This document shows, piece after piece, positions 53,360 to 61,746 of a DNA stretch of 64,000 nt. The number at the start of each line of letters is the position of its first letter. Within the stretch, counting starts at the first letter, position 1. The notes under the pieces were generated by a model that did no database searches, had not been told where the DNA came from, and was given only the letters and a program-made list of their open reading frames with translations. The stretch comes from Tabrizicola sp. TH137 (GTDB lineage: Bacteria; Pseudomonadota; Alphaproteobacteria; Rhodobacterales; Rhodobacteraceae). Location: assembly GCF_002855575.1 (NCBI RefSeq), contig NZ_PKRQ01000006.1, positions 307,225 through 371,224 of the forward strand, written 5' to 3'. Both the position numbers and the translations under genes were made by a program.

Positions 53360-54220
53360 GTGGACAGCGAGAGGTCTGAACTTCGCTGGGGAGTCGAGCA
53401 GCGTCTCGAGTTCATAGAGTTCCGCCTGTTCTGGGAGGGACATGTGAACCGAAGCGACCTGATGGACCAGTTCGGGGTCTCGGTGAACCAGGCGTCCACT
53501 GACCTGAACCGGTACACCGGCTTTGCGCCCGACAACATGGTCTACGACAAGAGCGCGCGCACCTACGTCCGTGGCCCCCAGTTCAAGCCCCGGTTCCTCG
53601 AACCCGACGCAAGCCGGTACCTCGCCCAGCTTCGGTCGGTAGCGGATGGGATCCTCGACCGCGAGGACTCTTGGATCGCCGATCTCCCACCCTACGCCTC
53701 AGCCCCGACCCCGGCGCGCGGCGTCAATCCGGTGACGCTCCGCTCCGTGGTCGGCGCCATCCGTCGCTCCGAGGCGATCGAGGTTAAGTACCAGTCCCTG
53801 TCTAATCCGGAGCCACGCTGGCGCTGGATCTCTCCGCACGCCATCGGATTCGACGGGTTCCGCTGGCACACACGGGCGTTCTGCCTGACCGACGAAGCCT
53901 TCAAGGACTTCCTGCTCTCGCGAATGCTCGATACTGGAGAGTGTCGTGAAAGCGGTGTGTCCGCGAAGGACGACCGCGACTGGAATACTGAAGCCACACT
54001 GGAAATCGGGCCCCACCCCGCCCTTTCCGAAACCCAGGCCAAGGTCATCGCGCTCGACTACGGGATGCATGGCGGCAAGGCGAAGATCAAGGTCCGGCGC
54101 GCGCTCCTGTACTACGCGCTCAGGCGTCTCGGGCTTGATACTGATCCCGGCGCGAGGAAGCCGCAGGACCAGCAGATCGTGCTTCTCAACAGGGAGGTCA
54201 TTCATGAAGATCATGGATAG
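53360..54220 (+). CDS. WYL-domain transcriptional regulator (BrxR/CapW-like)
   Basis: A 286-residue regulator. The N-terminal winged helix (residues 8-65) has RLEFIEFRLFWEGHVNRSDL then MDQFGVSVNQASTDLNRYTG. The WYL domain (125-205) has IEVKYQSLSNPEPRWRWISP and FDGFRWHTRAFC. A C-terminal extension (210-286) follows, as in BrxR and CapW, repressors of phage-defence operons that respond to a nucleic-acid or nucleotide signal. The start is GTG 53360, preceded by GGGAGG. Its 3' end overlaps the sigma-factor gene by 17 bases, so it heads the MZA operon and probably represses it. Confidence 0.88.
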   Translation: MDSERSELRWGVEQRLEFIEFRLFWEGHVNRSDLMDQFGVSVNQASTDLNRYTGFAPDNMVYDKSARTYVRGPQFKPRFLEPDASRYLAQLRSVADGILDREDSWIADLPPYASAPTPARGVNPVTLRSVVGAIRRSEAIEVKYQSLSNPEPRWRWISPHAIGFDGFRWHTRAFCLTDEAFKDFLLSRMLDTGECRESGVSAKDDRDWNTEATLEIGPHPALSETQAKVIALDYGMHGGKAKIKVRRALLYYALRRLGLDTDPGARKPQDQQIVLLNREVIHEDHG

Positions 54221-56387
54221 ACTGTCCCGCAGCCTCGGCGGTCGCGACCAGGCTACGAGCGAACCGGAAAGCAATGTTCTTGGGCCGTTCGAGATCCGGC
54301 TGATCGCCGAAGGGAAGCTCGAGAGGCTTGCAGAATTTGCGGCATCTTCTCGCCTCTACGCCGCCGACCTGAAGGGGGACACGCCCCTCCACCTTGCGGC
54401 GCGCATAGGGAATCTTGCCGTTTGCGATCTCTTCATTCGGTCAGGTGCCGACCCCGGCGCACTGAACCACGACCGACAGACACCTGCGGATGTGGCATTT
54501 GCCGAAGGTCACGGCCTCGCCGGGCAGCTTCTGTCTTCGCTTGTTGCGGGGTCTCCGGAGGCGGAAACCGAGAATGTTGGCGAGCGCGAGGTTTCACTTG
54601 TGGTCGAGAATCTCACCGCGCCCGATAGAATTCCGGAGCATCGTGTCCCTGTGTTTCAGGAGACGGAGCCAGCCGACAGGGCCGACGACCTCGATAGCCT
54701 TCTGATTTTCGAAGCTGAGGCAGAACCAGAGGAATTCTTCGATCAGTCCGCGGGCGATGCGGCATCGGGGATATTCGTAGCGCTCGTCAGTCCGTCACCC
54801 GTGGTTTCGGACAACGAGGACGGGGATTGGGATCTCGACCTTTCAGCTGCGCCGATTGCCGGAGAAGGCATCGGCTCCAACGCCGCGGTGACGGCCGATC
54901 ATGCTGCAGAGAACGACTTCCTGAAAGTCCGGAACCGCGGCCGACAATCGGTCAAACGCGCTGTCGTCCAGACTGGCACGCGGATGTCGATCGACCCGGA
55001 GCTCTGCTTCACTTGGGCAGAAGAGATTCTGGCAAAGGGTCGGTGCTCACTCGACGATATCGACCGCCTGGTTGCCCATTGCGAAGGGAATGGTGATCTC
55101 GAGGAACTGCGCATCAATCTTCAGCGCAACATGGAAACGGCTGGCTTCGATCTCGCTCAGGCGACGGGGCATCATGCCGACATCTGGGACGCCGTCTCAG
55201 ACACATCGTCCGATGACCTTGCTGACGCGATAGAGGCAGCCCTTACGCGTCGGACGCGGCTTCCCGGCACACAGCGCTTCGTCATGGACAAATCAGAAGA
55301 GCTGCAACTGCTGGAGCCCATGATGCGGGCCAAGCAGGAACTCCAGCTGGGCATTCTGGCCTCCGAGACCGCCGTCGAAACGATCCTCGACGTCATGGAC
55401 CGCATCCGCGACGGTTCGCGAGACCCTGGCTCGGTCTCCCTGAGAACCATTATTCCCTCGCGACCGGGCCATGCGGAGACGTCCGAAGTAATGGCCGCCG
55501 CGGACACCCTTAGGTCGTGGCACACTACTGGCCGGGTAATGGACGGCAAACGACGAAGAGAGGCACTTGGTGCGCTCGAGGCATTGGATCTCTCTATGGC
55601 ATTCCAAAAGGAGTTGGTCCGCAGACTGGAGCAGTTCCCAGCGTGCCAAGCCGAGGCCAGTCAGCTGGAAGCCGAAATCCTGATCTCCGAATCCGCTACC
55701 GAACACCTTATCCGCGAGCACCTGCCTTACGTCCGGCGGTTTGCCTCGCGAAACGTGGAGGAAGGCGAGGATCCAGAGGACGTCTTTCAGGTCGCGTTCA
55801 TGGGTCTGCAGCGTTCCACAAGGCGGTTTGACCCCGAACGTGGTTATCGCTTCCTCATCTACGCCACTTACTGGATGCGACAGGCCATCATGCGATGGCG
55901 CGCTGATGAAGGCGCGGCGATCCGCATCCCGGTGCATCGGAACGAGAAGGTCACCAAGCTTGATCGCGCCCTCGACAGGCTGGACGTTTGGGTCGGTGGT
56001 GCCGTTTCCGACCTTGATCTCGCCGAAGAGCTGGAATGGGCAATCGACGAGGTCAGACAGTTTCGCGGCATCCCGCGTGAAGCCGAATATCCCGCAAGCC
56101 TCGACGACTGGGACAATCTGCTGCCCGAACCTCCAGAAGTGGATGTCTTCGACCAAGCAGAAACCGAAAGTATCGTGACAGACGCACTGGCTTATCTGCC
56201 GGAACGTCAGGCTGATGTGATCCGGATGCGCTTTGGTATCGGGCGCGATTCCGACATGACCCTCGAGGAAATCGGTCAGATCTACGGCGTGACGCGCGAG
56301 CGCATTCGTCAGATCGAAGCGAAAGGCCTCGATCGACTTTCCCATCCGGGTCGCAAGCGTCGGCTCCAGGAACTGCTGGGGATGTGA
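54204..56387 (+). CDS. mzaA: Ankyrin-repeat sigma-70-like factor, MZA defence component
   Basis: A 727-residue protein. Residues 50-110 form about two ankyrin repeats (LKGDTPLHLAARIGNLAVCD, then LNHDRQTPADVAFAEGHG). A long acidic, low-complexity linker follows (residues 120-250). The C-terminal third is a sigma-70 factor: region 2 with EHLPYVRRFASRNVEEGEDP, DVFQVAFMGLQRSTRRFDPE, YATYWMRQAIMRW, and region 4 with LPERQADVIRMRFGIG, DMTLEEIGQIYGVTRERIRQ. Start ATG 54204 has AGGGAGG and lies inside the WYL gene end. MZA loci carry a sigma-like gene first. The ankyrin fusion is noteworthy. The letter assignment follows my recollection of the published order. Confidence 0.85.
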   Translation: MKIMDRLSRSLGGRDQATSEPESNVLGPFEIRLIAEGKLERLAEFAASSRLYAADLKGDTPLHLAARIGNLAVCDLFIRSGADPGALNHDRQTPADVAFAEGHGLAGQLLSSLVAGSPEAETENVGEREVSLVVENLTAPDRIPEHRVPVFQETEPADRADDLDSLLIFEAEAEPEEFFDQSAGDAASGIFVALVSPSPVVSDNEDGDWDLDLSAAPIAGEGIGSNAAVTADHAAENDFLKVRNRGRQSVKRAVVQTGTRMSIDPELCFTWAEEILAKGRCSLDDIDRLVAHCEGNGDLEELRINLQRNMETAGFDLAQATGHHADIWDAVSDTSSDDLADAIEAALTRRTRLPGTQRFVMDKSEELQLLEPMMRAKQELQLGILASETAVETILDVMDRIRDGSRDPGSVSLRTIIPSRPGHAETSEVMAAADTLRSWHTTGRVMDGKRRREALGALEALDLSMAFQKELVRRLEQFPACQAEASQLEAEILISESATEHLIREHLPYVRRFASRNVEEGEDPEDVFQVAFMGLQRSTRRFDPERGYRFLIYATYWMRQAIMRWRADEGAAIRIPVHRNEKVTKLDRALDRLDVWVGGAVSDLDLAEELEWAIDEVRQFRGIPREAEYPASLDDWDNLLPEPPEVDVFDQAETESIVTDALAYLPERQADVIRMRFGIGRDSDMTLEEIGQIYGVTRERIRQIEAKGLDRLSHPGRKRRLQELLGM

Positions 56388-56391
56388 CGGG

Positions 56392-57894
56392 ATGGGTGTA
56401 AGAAATGCTCCTCCTCATGCCGGTTCGATGCTCGAGTCCCTTCGTGGTCTCGGCTACGCGACTCCCACCGCACTTGCCGATCTGATCGACAATTCCATCG
56501 CCGCAAATGCGCGCGACGTCGCCGTCCATCTTGAGTGGGCCGGTCCAGAGAGCTGGGTAAGGATCGTTGATGACGGTGACGGCATGGACGACGCGGCTCT
56601 GGAGGCAGGCATGCGCCTTGGCGCTCGCGATCCGAGGGCGGAACGCGCCGCCACTGACCTCGGGCGCTTCGGGCTGGGCCTAAAGACAGCCAGCTTCTCT
56701 CAGGCTTGTCGCCTGACCGTCGCCAGTCGGAAGAAAGGTGGAGCAGTCGTCTGCCTGCGCTGGGACCTTGATCTCATCGATCAGGAACCCGGGGCCGAAT
56801 GGCCGCTCTTCGAGGGGCCGGCTCCGGGATCAGAGCATCTGTTTGAGCCGCTGGACCAGATGGCCCATGGCACCGTCGTATTGTGGGAGAAACTGGACCG
56901 TATCGTGACTGATGGCTTCGCAGCCACCGACATGATCGAGCTCGCGGATCGCGTGGAAGCGCATCTTGCTATGACCTTTCATCGGCTTCTCGACGGCCAA
57001 CTGCCCATGCTGCGCTTGGCTCTTAATGGCAGAGGAGTGAAGCCTTGGGACCCGTACCTCATCGGTCATCCTGGCAAGGCGCTCGAAAGCCCTGAGTATC
57101 GAATACTCCACACCACCGGTGTGACCGTGCAATGCCACGTCCTTCCGCATCGCGACATGCTCAAGCCTGTCGAACAGGAAGTCGCGGCGGGGCCCGGAGG
57201 ATGGACACAGCAAGAGGGTTTCTACGTCTACCGCAACAAGCGTCTCCTTCTCGCTGGGGGTTGGCTTGGCCTCGGCGATGGCGGCAAACCATGGCTGCGC
57301 GATGAGGCTCACAGGCTCGCTCGTATCCGGCTCGACATACCGAACAGCGCGGATGCCGAATGGAAGATCAATGTCCTGAAATCGACGGCCAGCCCCCCGG
57401 TGCGCCTGCGATCCCAGCTTCATCGTCTCGCAAAAGAAACACGCGACACGGCGCGGCGGGTCTTTGCCCACCGGGGACACGTGACCCCGGCCTCAGGCGC
57501 GCGCCCGAACGCCGTCGCTGAAGCCTGGCAAGTTCGGCGTTCGGCACAAGGAACGTCTTACCGGATTGCTCTCGACCATGATCTTGTCGCCTCGATCCTC
57601 GATCGCGCCGGCCCTCTCAAGCCCGACATCCGCGCTCTCCTGAGGCTGATCGAAGAGACAGTGCCCGTGCAGCGCATCTGGCTGGATACTGCGGAAGACA
57701 GGGAGACGCCGAGAACTGGTTTCACCGGAGCGGCCGAGAACGAGGTGATGGAGACCCTGTCCTCGATGTTTGAAGCACTGGTGAAGTTCCGCGGGCTCAG
57801 CCCGACCGAGGCGCGCGAGCGGCTCGGTCGCACGCCCCCATTCGACCGGCACCTCGACCTGGTTGCAGCCCTTGAAGCGAAAGACGCGCAATGA
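56392..57894 (+). CDS. mzaB: MutL-like GHKL ATPase, MZA defence component
   Basis: A 500-residue protein with an N-terminal Hsp90/MutL-type ATPase. ALADLIDNSIAANA (Asn34) is the Mg/ATP helix, VDDGDGMDDAAL (60-70) the second motif, and GRFGLGLKTASFSQ (91-104) the flexible lid. A transducer-like middle domain follows (FYVYRNKRLLLAGGWLGLG, RLDIPNSADAEWKINVLKST). Conformational cycling on ATP would couple to partners encoded next. It starts 4 bases after the sigma gene and overlaps the Z1 gene by 4 bases. It is one of the named MZA parts. Confidence 0.9.
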   Translation: MGVRNAPPHAGSMLESLRGLGYATPTALADLIDNSIAANARDVAVHLEWAGPESWVRIVDDGDGMDDAALEAGMRLGARDPRAERAATDLGRFGLGLKTASFSQACRLTVASRKKGGAVVCLRWDLDLIDQEPGAEWPLFEGPAPGSEHLFEPLDQMAHGTVVLWEKLDRIVTDGFAATDMIELADRVEAHLAMTFHRLLDGQLPMLRLALNGRGVKPWDPYLIGHPGKALESPEYRILHTTGVTVQCHVLPHRDMLKPVEQEVAAGPGGWTQQEGFYVYRNKRLLLAGGWLGLGDGGKPWLRDEAHRLARIRLDIPNSADAEWKINVLKSTASPPVRLRSQLHRLAKETRDTARRVFAHRGHVTPASGARPNAVAEAWQVRRSAQGTSYRIALDHDLVASILDRAGPLKPDIRALLRLIEETVPVQRIWLDTAEDRETPRTGFTGAAENEVMETLSSMFEALVKFRGLSPTEARERLGRTPPFDRHLDLVAALEAKDAQ

Positions 57895-60758
57895 CGATTT
57901 CAAACCAGAAGGCCTTCGATTCAATCCTTTCCATGGCCCAGAACATGCTTCGCCTTGCTGCGGAACGCGCTCAGAGCCCTGTCACTCCGGAAATGATCGA
58001 GAAGGAGCTGACCAAGCTGTCGATCATGATGGAAGACGATTTCGCCCTTGTTGATCGGGACGCGCTCGTTGACGAACTGATCCGCCGTTCAAGCCGCACC
58101 GTGGGCGAGAACGCCACCCTGTCGAGCGGTGAGGACCATGTCGCCTGGCTTGATGCAGAAAGGAAGAAGGGCTGGACCTATTGGCAGCGCTACTCGGAAT
58201 ACATGGAAGCGCGCATCCCTTGGACGGCCCTCGACGCCCTTGACGTCGCCACTGACGAAGTCCTTGCACAACTCGAGGACCCTACCCGGGAAGGCGCTTG
58301 GGATCGACGCGGACTTGTCGTCGGCCACGTTCAGTCGGGAAAGACAGGCAATTACACCGGACTGATCTGCAAGGCTGCTGACTCCGGTTACAAGATCATC
58401 ATCGTTCTGGCTGGCCTGCACAATAACCTTCGATCACAGACCCAGATCCGACTGGACGAGGGGTTCCTCGGCTTTGCCACCATTGCGGATGCTGACGAGC
58501 TCCCAGCAGTAGGCGTGGGGCTGATCGACAAGGACAGGTCGGTCCGTCCCAACGCCGCAACGAATCGGAGCGACAAGGGCGATTTCAATACGGCTGTTGC
58601 GGCGAAGATGAACATCAGCCCGGAACAGCGACCGTGGTTGTTCGTGGTCAAGAAGAACAAGACGGTGCTCGAGCGCCTGCTGCACTGGATCCGCAACCGT
58701 GTCGCCAATCACGTCGACCCCGAAACGGGTCGCAAACTCGTCACCAACCTGCCTCTCATGGTGATTGACGACGAGTCCGATCACGGATCTGTCGACACCG
58801 GTGAAGATGTGGTGGACGAGTTCGGCAATCCGGATCTCGACCATGAACCCAAGACGATCAACAGGTTGATCCGGTCGATCCTTCACCATTTCTCGCGAAA
58901 GGCTTATGTCGGCTACACGGCGACACCGTTTGCGAACATCTTCATTCATGACCGAGGGGAAACTCAGGAGTACGGACCGGACCTCTTCCCCGCTGCCTTC
59001 ATCACCAGCCTTGCGGCACCATCGAATTATGTCGGGCCAGGTCGTGTCTTTGGATCTGCTTCCAGCACTCCGGACGGCCTGCCTCTGGTGCGCCCGCTGT
59101 CGGACGATGAGTTCCAGCCTTGGATGCCGCCACGACACAAGAACGGCTATCGGCCGCGATGGCAGGGGGAGGACCGTGTGCCGGACTCGCTCGCAGAAGC
59201 GATCCGCTCATTCGTCTATGCCTGTGCCGTGAGGAAACTGCGCGGACAAGGCAGCAAGCACTCATCGATGCTCATCCACGTTACCCGCTTCACCTCGGTG
59301 CAGAGCGCCGTCGTCAACCAGGTCGCGGAGTACGTGCGGGATCTGAAGAGCCGCTACACCCGCGGCATCGAGCTTGCAGACCTCGAGGCGTCCATGCGCA
59401 CGGAGTATGAGGAAACCTTTCTGCCAGGGATGCAGCGTATCCGTTCCGCCCTCGTCGAAGGCGAAGCGCTGGAGGACTTCTCGTGGGCCGACATTCGCGT
59501 CGTCCTCCCCGATGTGCTGTCCGACATTCGTGTCCGCGAGATAAATGGCACGGCCAAGGACGCACTCGACTACGCCGAAAATGATGGCACCGGCCTCAAG
59601 GTGATTGCCATCGGCGGCGACAAGCTGGCGCGCGGTCTGACGCTGGAGGGTCTCTGCACAAGCTACTTCCTTCGGACCGCGCGCATGTATGACACGCTCA
59701 TGCAGATGGGGCGCTGGTTCGGCTACCGCGACGGCTACCTCGATGTCTGCCGCCTCTACACATCGCAGGAAATGGTGGAGTGGTTCGGCCATATCGCCGA
59801 TGCTGCCGAAGAGTTGCGCCAGGAATTCGACAACATGGTCGCGGCCGGCGCCACGCCAAAACAGTTCGGTCTGCGGGTGAAATCGCATTCAGTACTGACG
59901 GTGACCTCTCGGGCCAAAATGAGAAACGCTCGAGCGATGCAGCTGACCTATTCGGGAGACCTTCTGCAAACCATCGTTTTCCCCAACCGCAAGGACGACA
60001 TCACGGCGAACTTCAAGGCCGCGGATCGGTTCATCAACGCTCTCGGTCCATCGACGGATCTGAATGATCAGCATTTCGTTCCACAAGGTCAGAAGTGGAA
60101 CGGTCACCTTTGGCGAGCTGTACAAGCCCTGAGCGTCATCTCGTTCCTGCGGGATTACAGAACCCACCCTGCCAGTTTCCGGATCATGAGTCCGCTGATT
60201 GCGGACTTCATCGAGGAGATGAACAAGGATAGCGAGCTCACGAGCTGGACCGTTGCGCTGATCGGAAAGGACACGGGCCCGGACGACAAGTACCGAAAGG
60301 TCGGCGGCTCTTCGGTCAACATGCTGAAGCGGAGGAGAACGACAGAACATGCGGATCGATATTCTATCAAGACCCTGATCTCGCCTCGCGATCAGGCCAT
60401 CGATCTGACGGAAGCAGAATGGAAGGCTGCGCTCGGCCTCAGCCAGAAAACTTGGCGCAACGATACCGATCGTAACGAGGGCAAGGAGCCTCCTTCAGAG
60501 CCGAGAGGTCCGCAGATCCGTCACGTTCTCGGGGAAGGAGACACCGAAGCAGGCGTCCGGGCGCGCCGGGAGCGTGGTCTCCTGATGCTCTATCTGCTCG
60601 ATCCCGAGGGTGCCGAGGTAGAAGAGCTAAAGGATGCCGATCCCGTCGTCGCATGGGCAATCAGTTTTCCATCAAGCAACTCCGAGAGAAGAGTCTCCAA
60701 TTCGAGGTACATCGCCAACAGCGTACTTTGGGGAGGCCTCAATGACTGGGTGGACTGA
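57891..60758 (+). CDS. mzaC: Z1 domain ATPase, MZA defence component
   Basis: A 955-residue protein of the Z1 family, a superfamily-2-like ATPase often coded with restriction and defence genes. Walker A is VVGHVQSGKTGNYTGLICKA (145-152 central), Walker B is LPLMVIDDESDHGS (289-296), and a helicase-like motif is YVGYTATPFANIF (339-351). The C-terminal helicase-type half has GGDKLARGLTLEGLCTSYF and MQMGRWFGYRDGYLDVCRLY. The predicted role is ATP-driven DNA or protein remodelling with the MutL-like partner. Its 3' end overlaps the DUF4420 gene by 17 bases. Confidence 0.92.
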   Translation: MTISNQKAFDSILSMAQNMLRLAAERAQSPVTPEMIEKELTKLSIMMEDDFALVDRDALVDELIRRSSRTVGENATLSSGEDHVAWLDAERKKGWTYWQRYSEYMEARIPWTALDALDVATDEVLAQLEDPTREGAWDRRGLVVGHVQSGKTGNYTGLICKAADSGYKIIIVLAGLHNNLRSQTQIRLDEGFLGFATIADADELPAVGVGLIDKDRSVRPNAATNRSDKGDFNTAVAAKMNISPEQRPWLFVVKKNKTVLERLLHWIRNRVANHVDPETGRKLVTNLPLMVIDDESDHGSVDTGEDVVDEFGNPDLDHEPKTINRLIRSILHHFSRKAYVGYTATPFANIFIHDRGETQEYGPDLFPAAFITSLAAPSNYVGPGRVFGSASSTPDGLPLVRPLSDDEFQPWMPPRHKNGYRPRWQGEDRVPDSLAEAIRSFVYACAVRKLRGQGSKHSSMLIHVTRFTSVQSAVVNQVAEYVRDLKSRYTRGIELADLEASMRTEYEETFLPGMQRIRSALVEGEALEDFSWADIRVVLPDVLSDIRVREINGTAKDALDYAENDGTGLKVIAIGGDKLARGLTLEGLCTSYFLRTARMYDTLMQMGRWFGYRDGYLDVCRLYTSQEMVEWFGHIADAAEELRQEFDNMVAAGATPKQFGLRVKSHSVLTVTSRAKMRNARAMQLTYSGDLLQTIVFPNRKDDITANFKAADRFINALGPSTDLNDQHFVPQGQKWNGHLWRAVQALSVISFLRDYRTHPASFRIMSPLIADFIEEMNKDSELTSWTVALIGKDTGPDDKYRKVGGSSVNMLKRRRTTEHADRYSIKTLISPRDQAIDLTEAEWKAALGLSQKTWRNDTDRNEGKEPPSEPRGPQIRHVLGEGDTEAGVRARRERGLLMLYLLDPEGAEVEELKDADPVVAWAISFPSSNSERRVSNSRYIANSVLWGGLNDWVD

Positions 60759-61746
60759 AGATGGGATTGCACGCGCCTGGCGAGCGCTCGCACGACAGGA
60801 AGGGGCGGAAGACTGGCGCTTTGTGCATCTCACCGATATGGGCGCTGTCTCGGTCGAAGCTGGGTGTCACTTCCCCCTCGGACGGGAGGCGTTGATCGTC
60901 TCCTTTCCAGGATCGTGGCCGGTGAATCCGGCTAGGCTTCCTGAAGGCAAGGGCTTCGACGTCTCCCGCATCGAGGGTCAATCCGTATTCACAGGCAAGA
61001 CGGCGATTTCTCTCGTCAGGCGGCCGGAGGGCTCGCCCGACATCTTCGCCATCATGGTCGTGGATGTCTTGAGAGCGCTGGAGACTGCAGCCAGCGGTGC
61101 GGGTCGCGACGTCATGGAGGCCTTCCTCGAGCGGGTCAGGGAGTGGCAGGCTTTCATGGCTCGAACGCACCGCCCTCTTTCGTCCGACGCGCAGATCGGC
61201 CTGCTTGGCGAACTCTGGATGCTCAGATTGCTGGCGGACACTTCGATTGGGGCGGACGCTCTCAACTGCTGGCAGGGACCGCTGCGGGCGGCGCAGGACT
61301 TCCACATTCGGGGAGGCGCTGTAGAGGTGAAGAGCACGGTCCGGACCGGTAGCTTCCTCGCGCGGATCAACAGCATCGAACAGCTGGATGGTGACCGGGC
61401 GCCCATCTTCTTGTGCGCCTTCCGCTTCGAGGAAAACACCGATGGGATCTCGCTCGTCGCTCTCGTGACGGAACTCCGGGAGAGGTTCGGAATGGCCGGA
61501 GTGCGACGCGGCTTCGAAGCGCTGCTCATGGTGATGGGATACCTCGACGAGCATGCGGCTCTCTACGGGCGAACAGTGACATTGAAGGACGCGAGGGTAG
61601 TCCGTGCGGAAGGTGACATGCCGCGTCTCACGCGCGCTATGCTTCCAGCTGCAATCCGCTCAGCTGCCTATGTGCTCGACCTCGACGCGCTCGAAGTTCC
61701 CTCGATCAGACTCTCGGAGTTGATCAATGAATTTGGACTGGATTGA
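60742..61746 (+). CDS. mzaD: DUF4420 PD-(D/E)XK-motif protein, MZA defence component
   Basis: A 334-residue protein annotated elsewhere as PD-(D/E)XK motif protein or DUF4420. QIGLLGELWMLRLL (Glu157) and AQDFHIRGGAVEVKSTV (Asp186, Glu195, Lys197) give the E...D-x(8)-E-x-K nuclease core. It would supply the DNA-cutting step. The start at 60742 follows GGGGAGG; the longer frame (60634) lies inside the Z1 gene. It overlaps the AIPR gene by 20 bases. Confidence 0.9.
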   Translation: MTGWTEDGIARAWRALARQEGAEDWRFVHLTDMGAVSVEAGCHFPLGREALIVSFPGSWPVNPARLPEGKGFDVSRIEGQSVFTGKTAISLVRRPEGSPDIFAIMVVDVLRALETAASGAGRDVMEAFLERVREWQAFMARTHRPLSSDAQIGLLGELWMLRLLADTSIGADALNCWQGPLRAAQDFHIRGGAVEVKSTVRTGSFLARINSIEQLDGDRAPIFLCAFRFEENTDGISLVALVTELRERFGMAGVRRGFEALLMVMGYLDEHAALYGRTVTLKDARVVRAEGDMPRLTRAMLPAAIRSAAYVLDLDALEVPSIRLSELINEFGLD

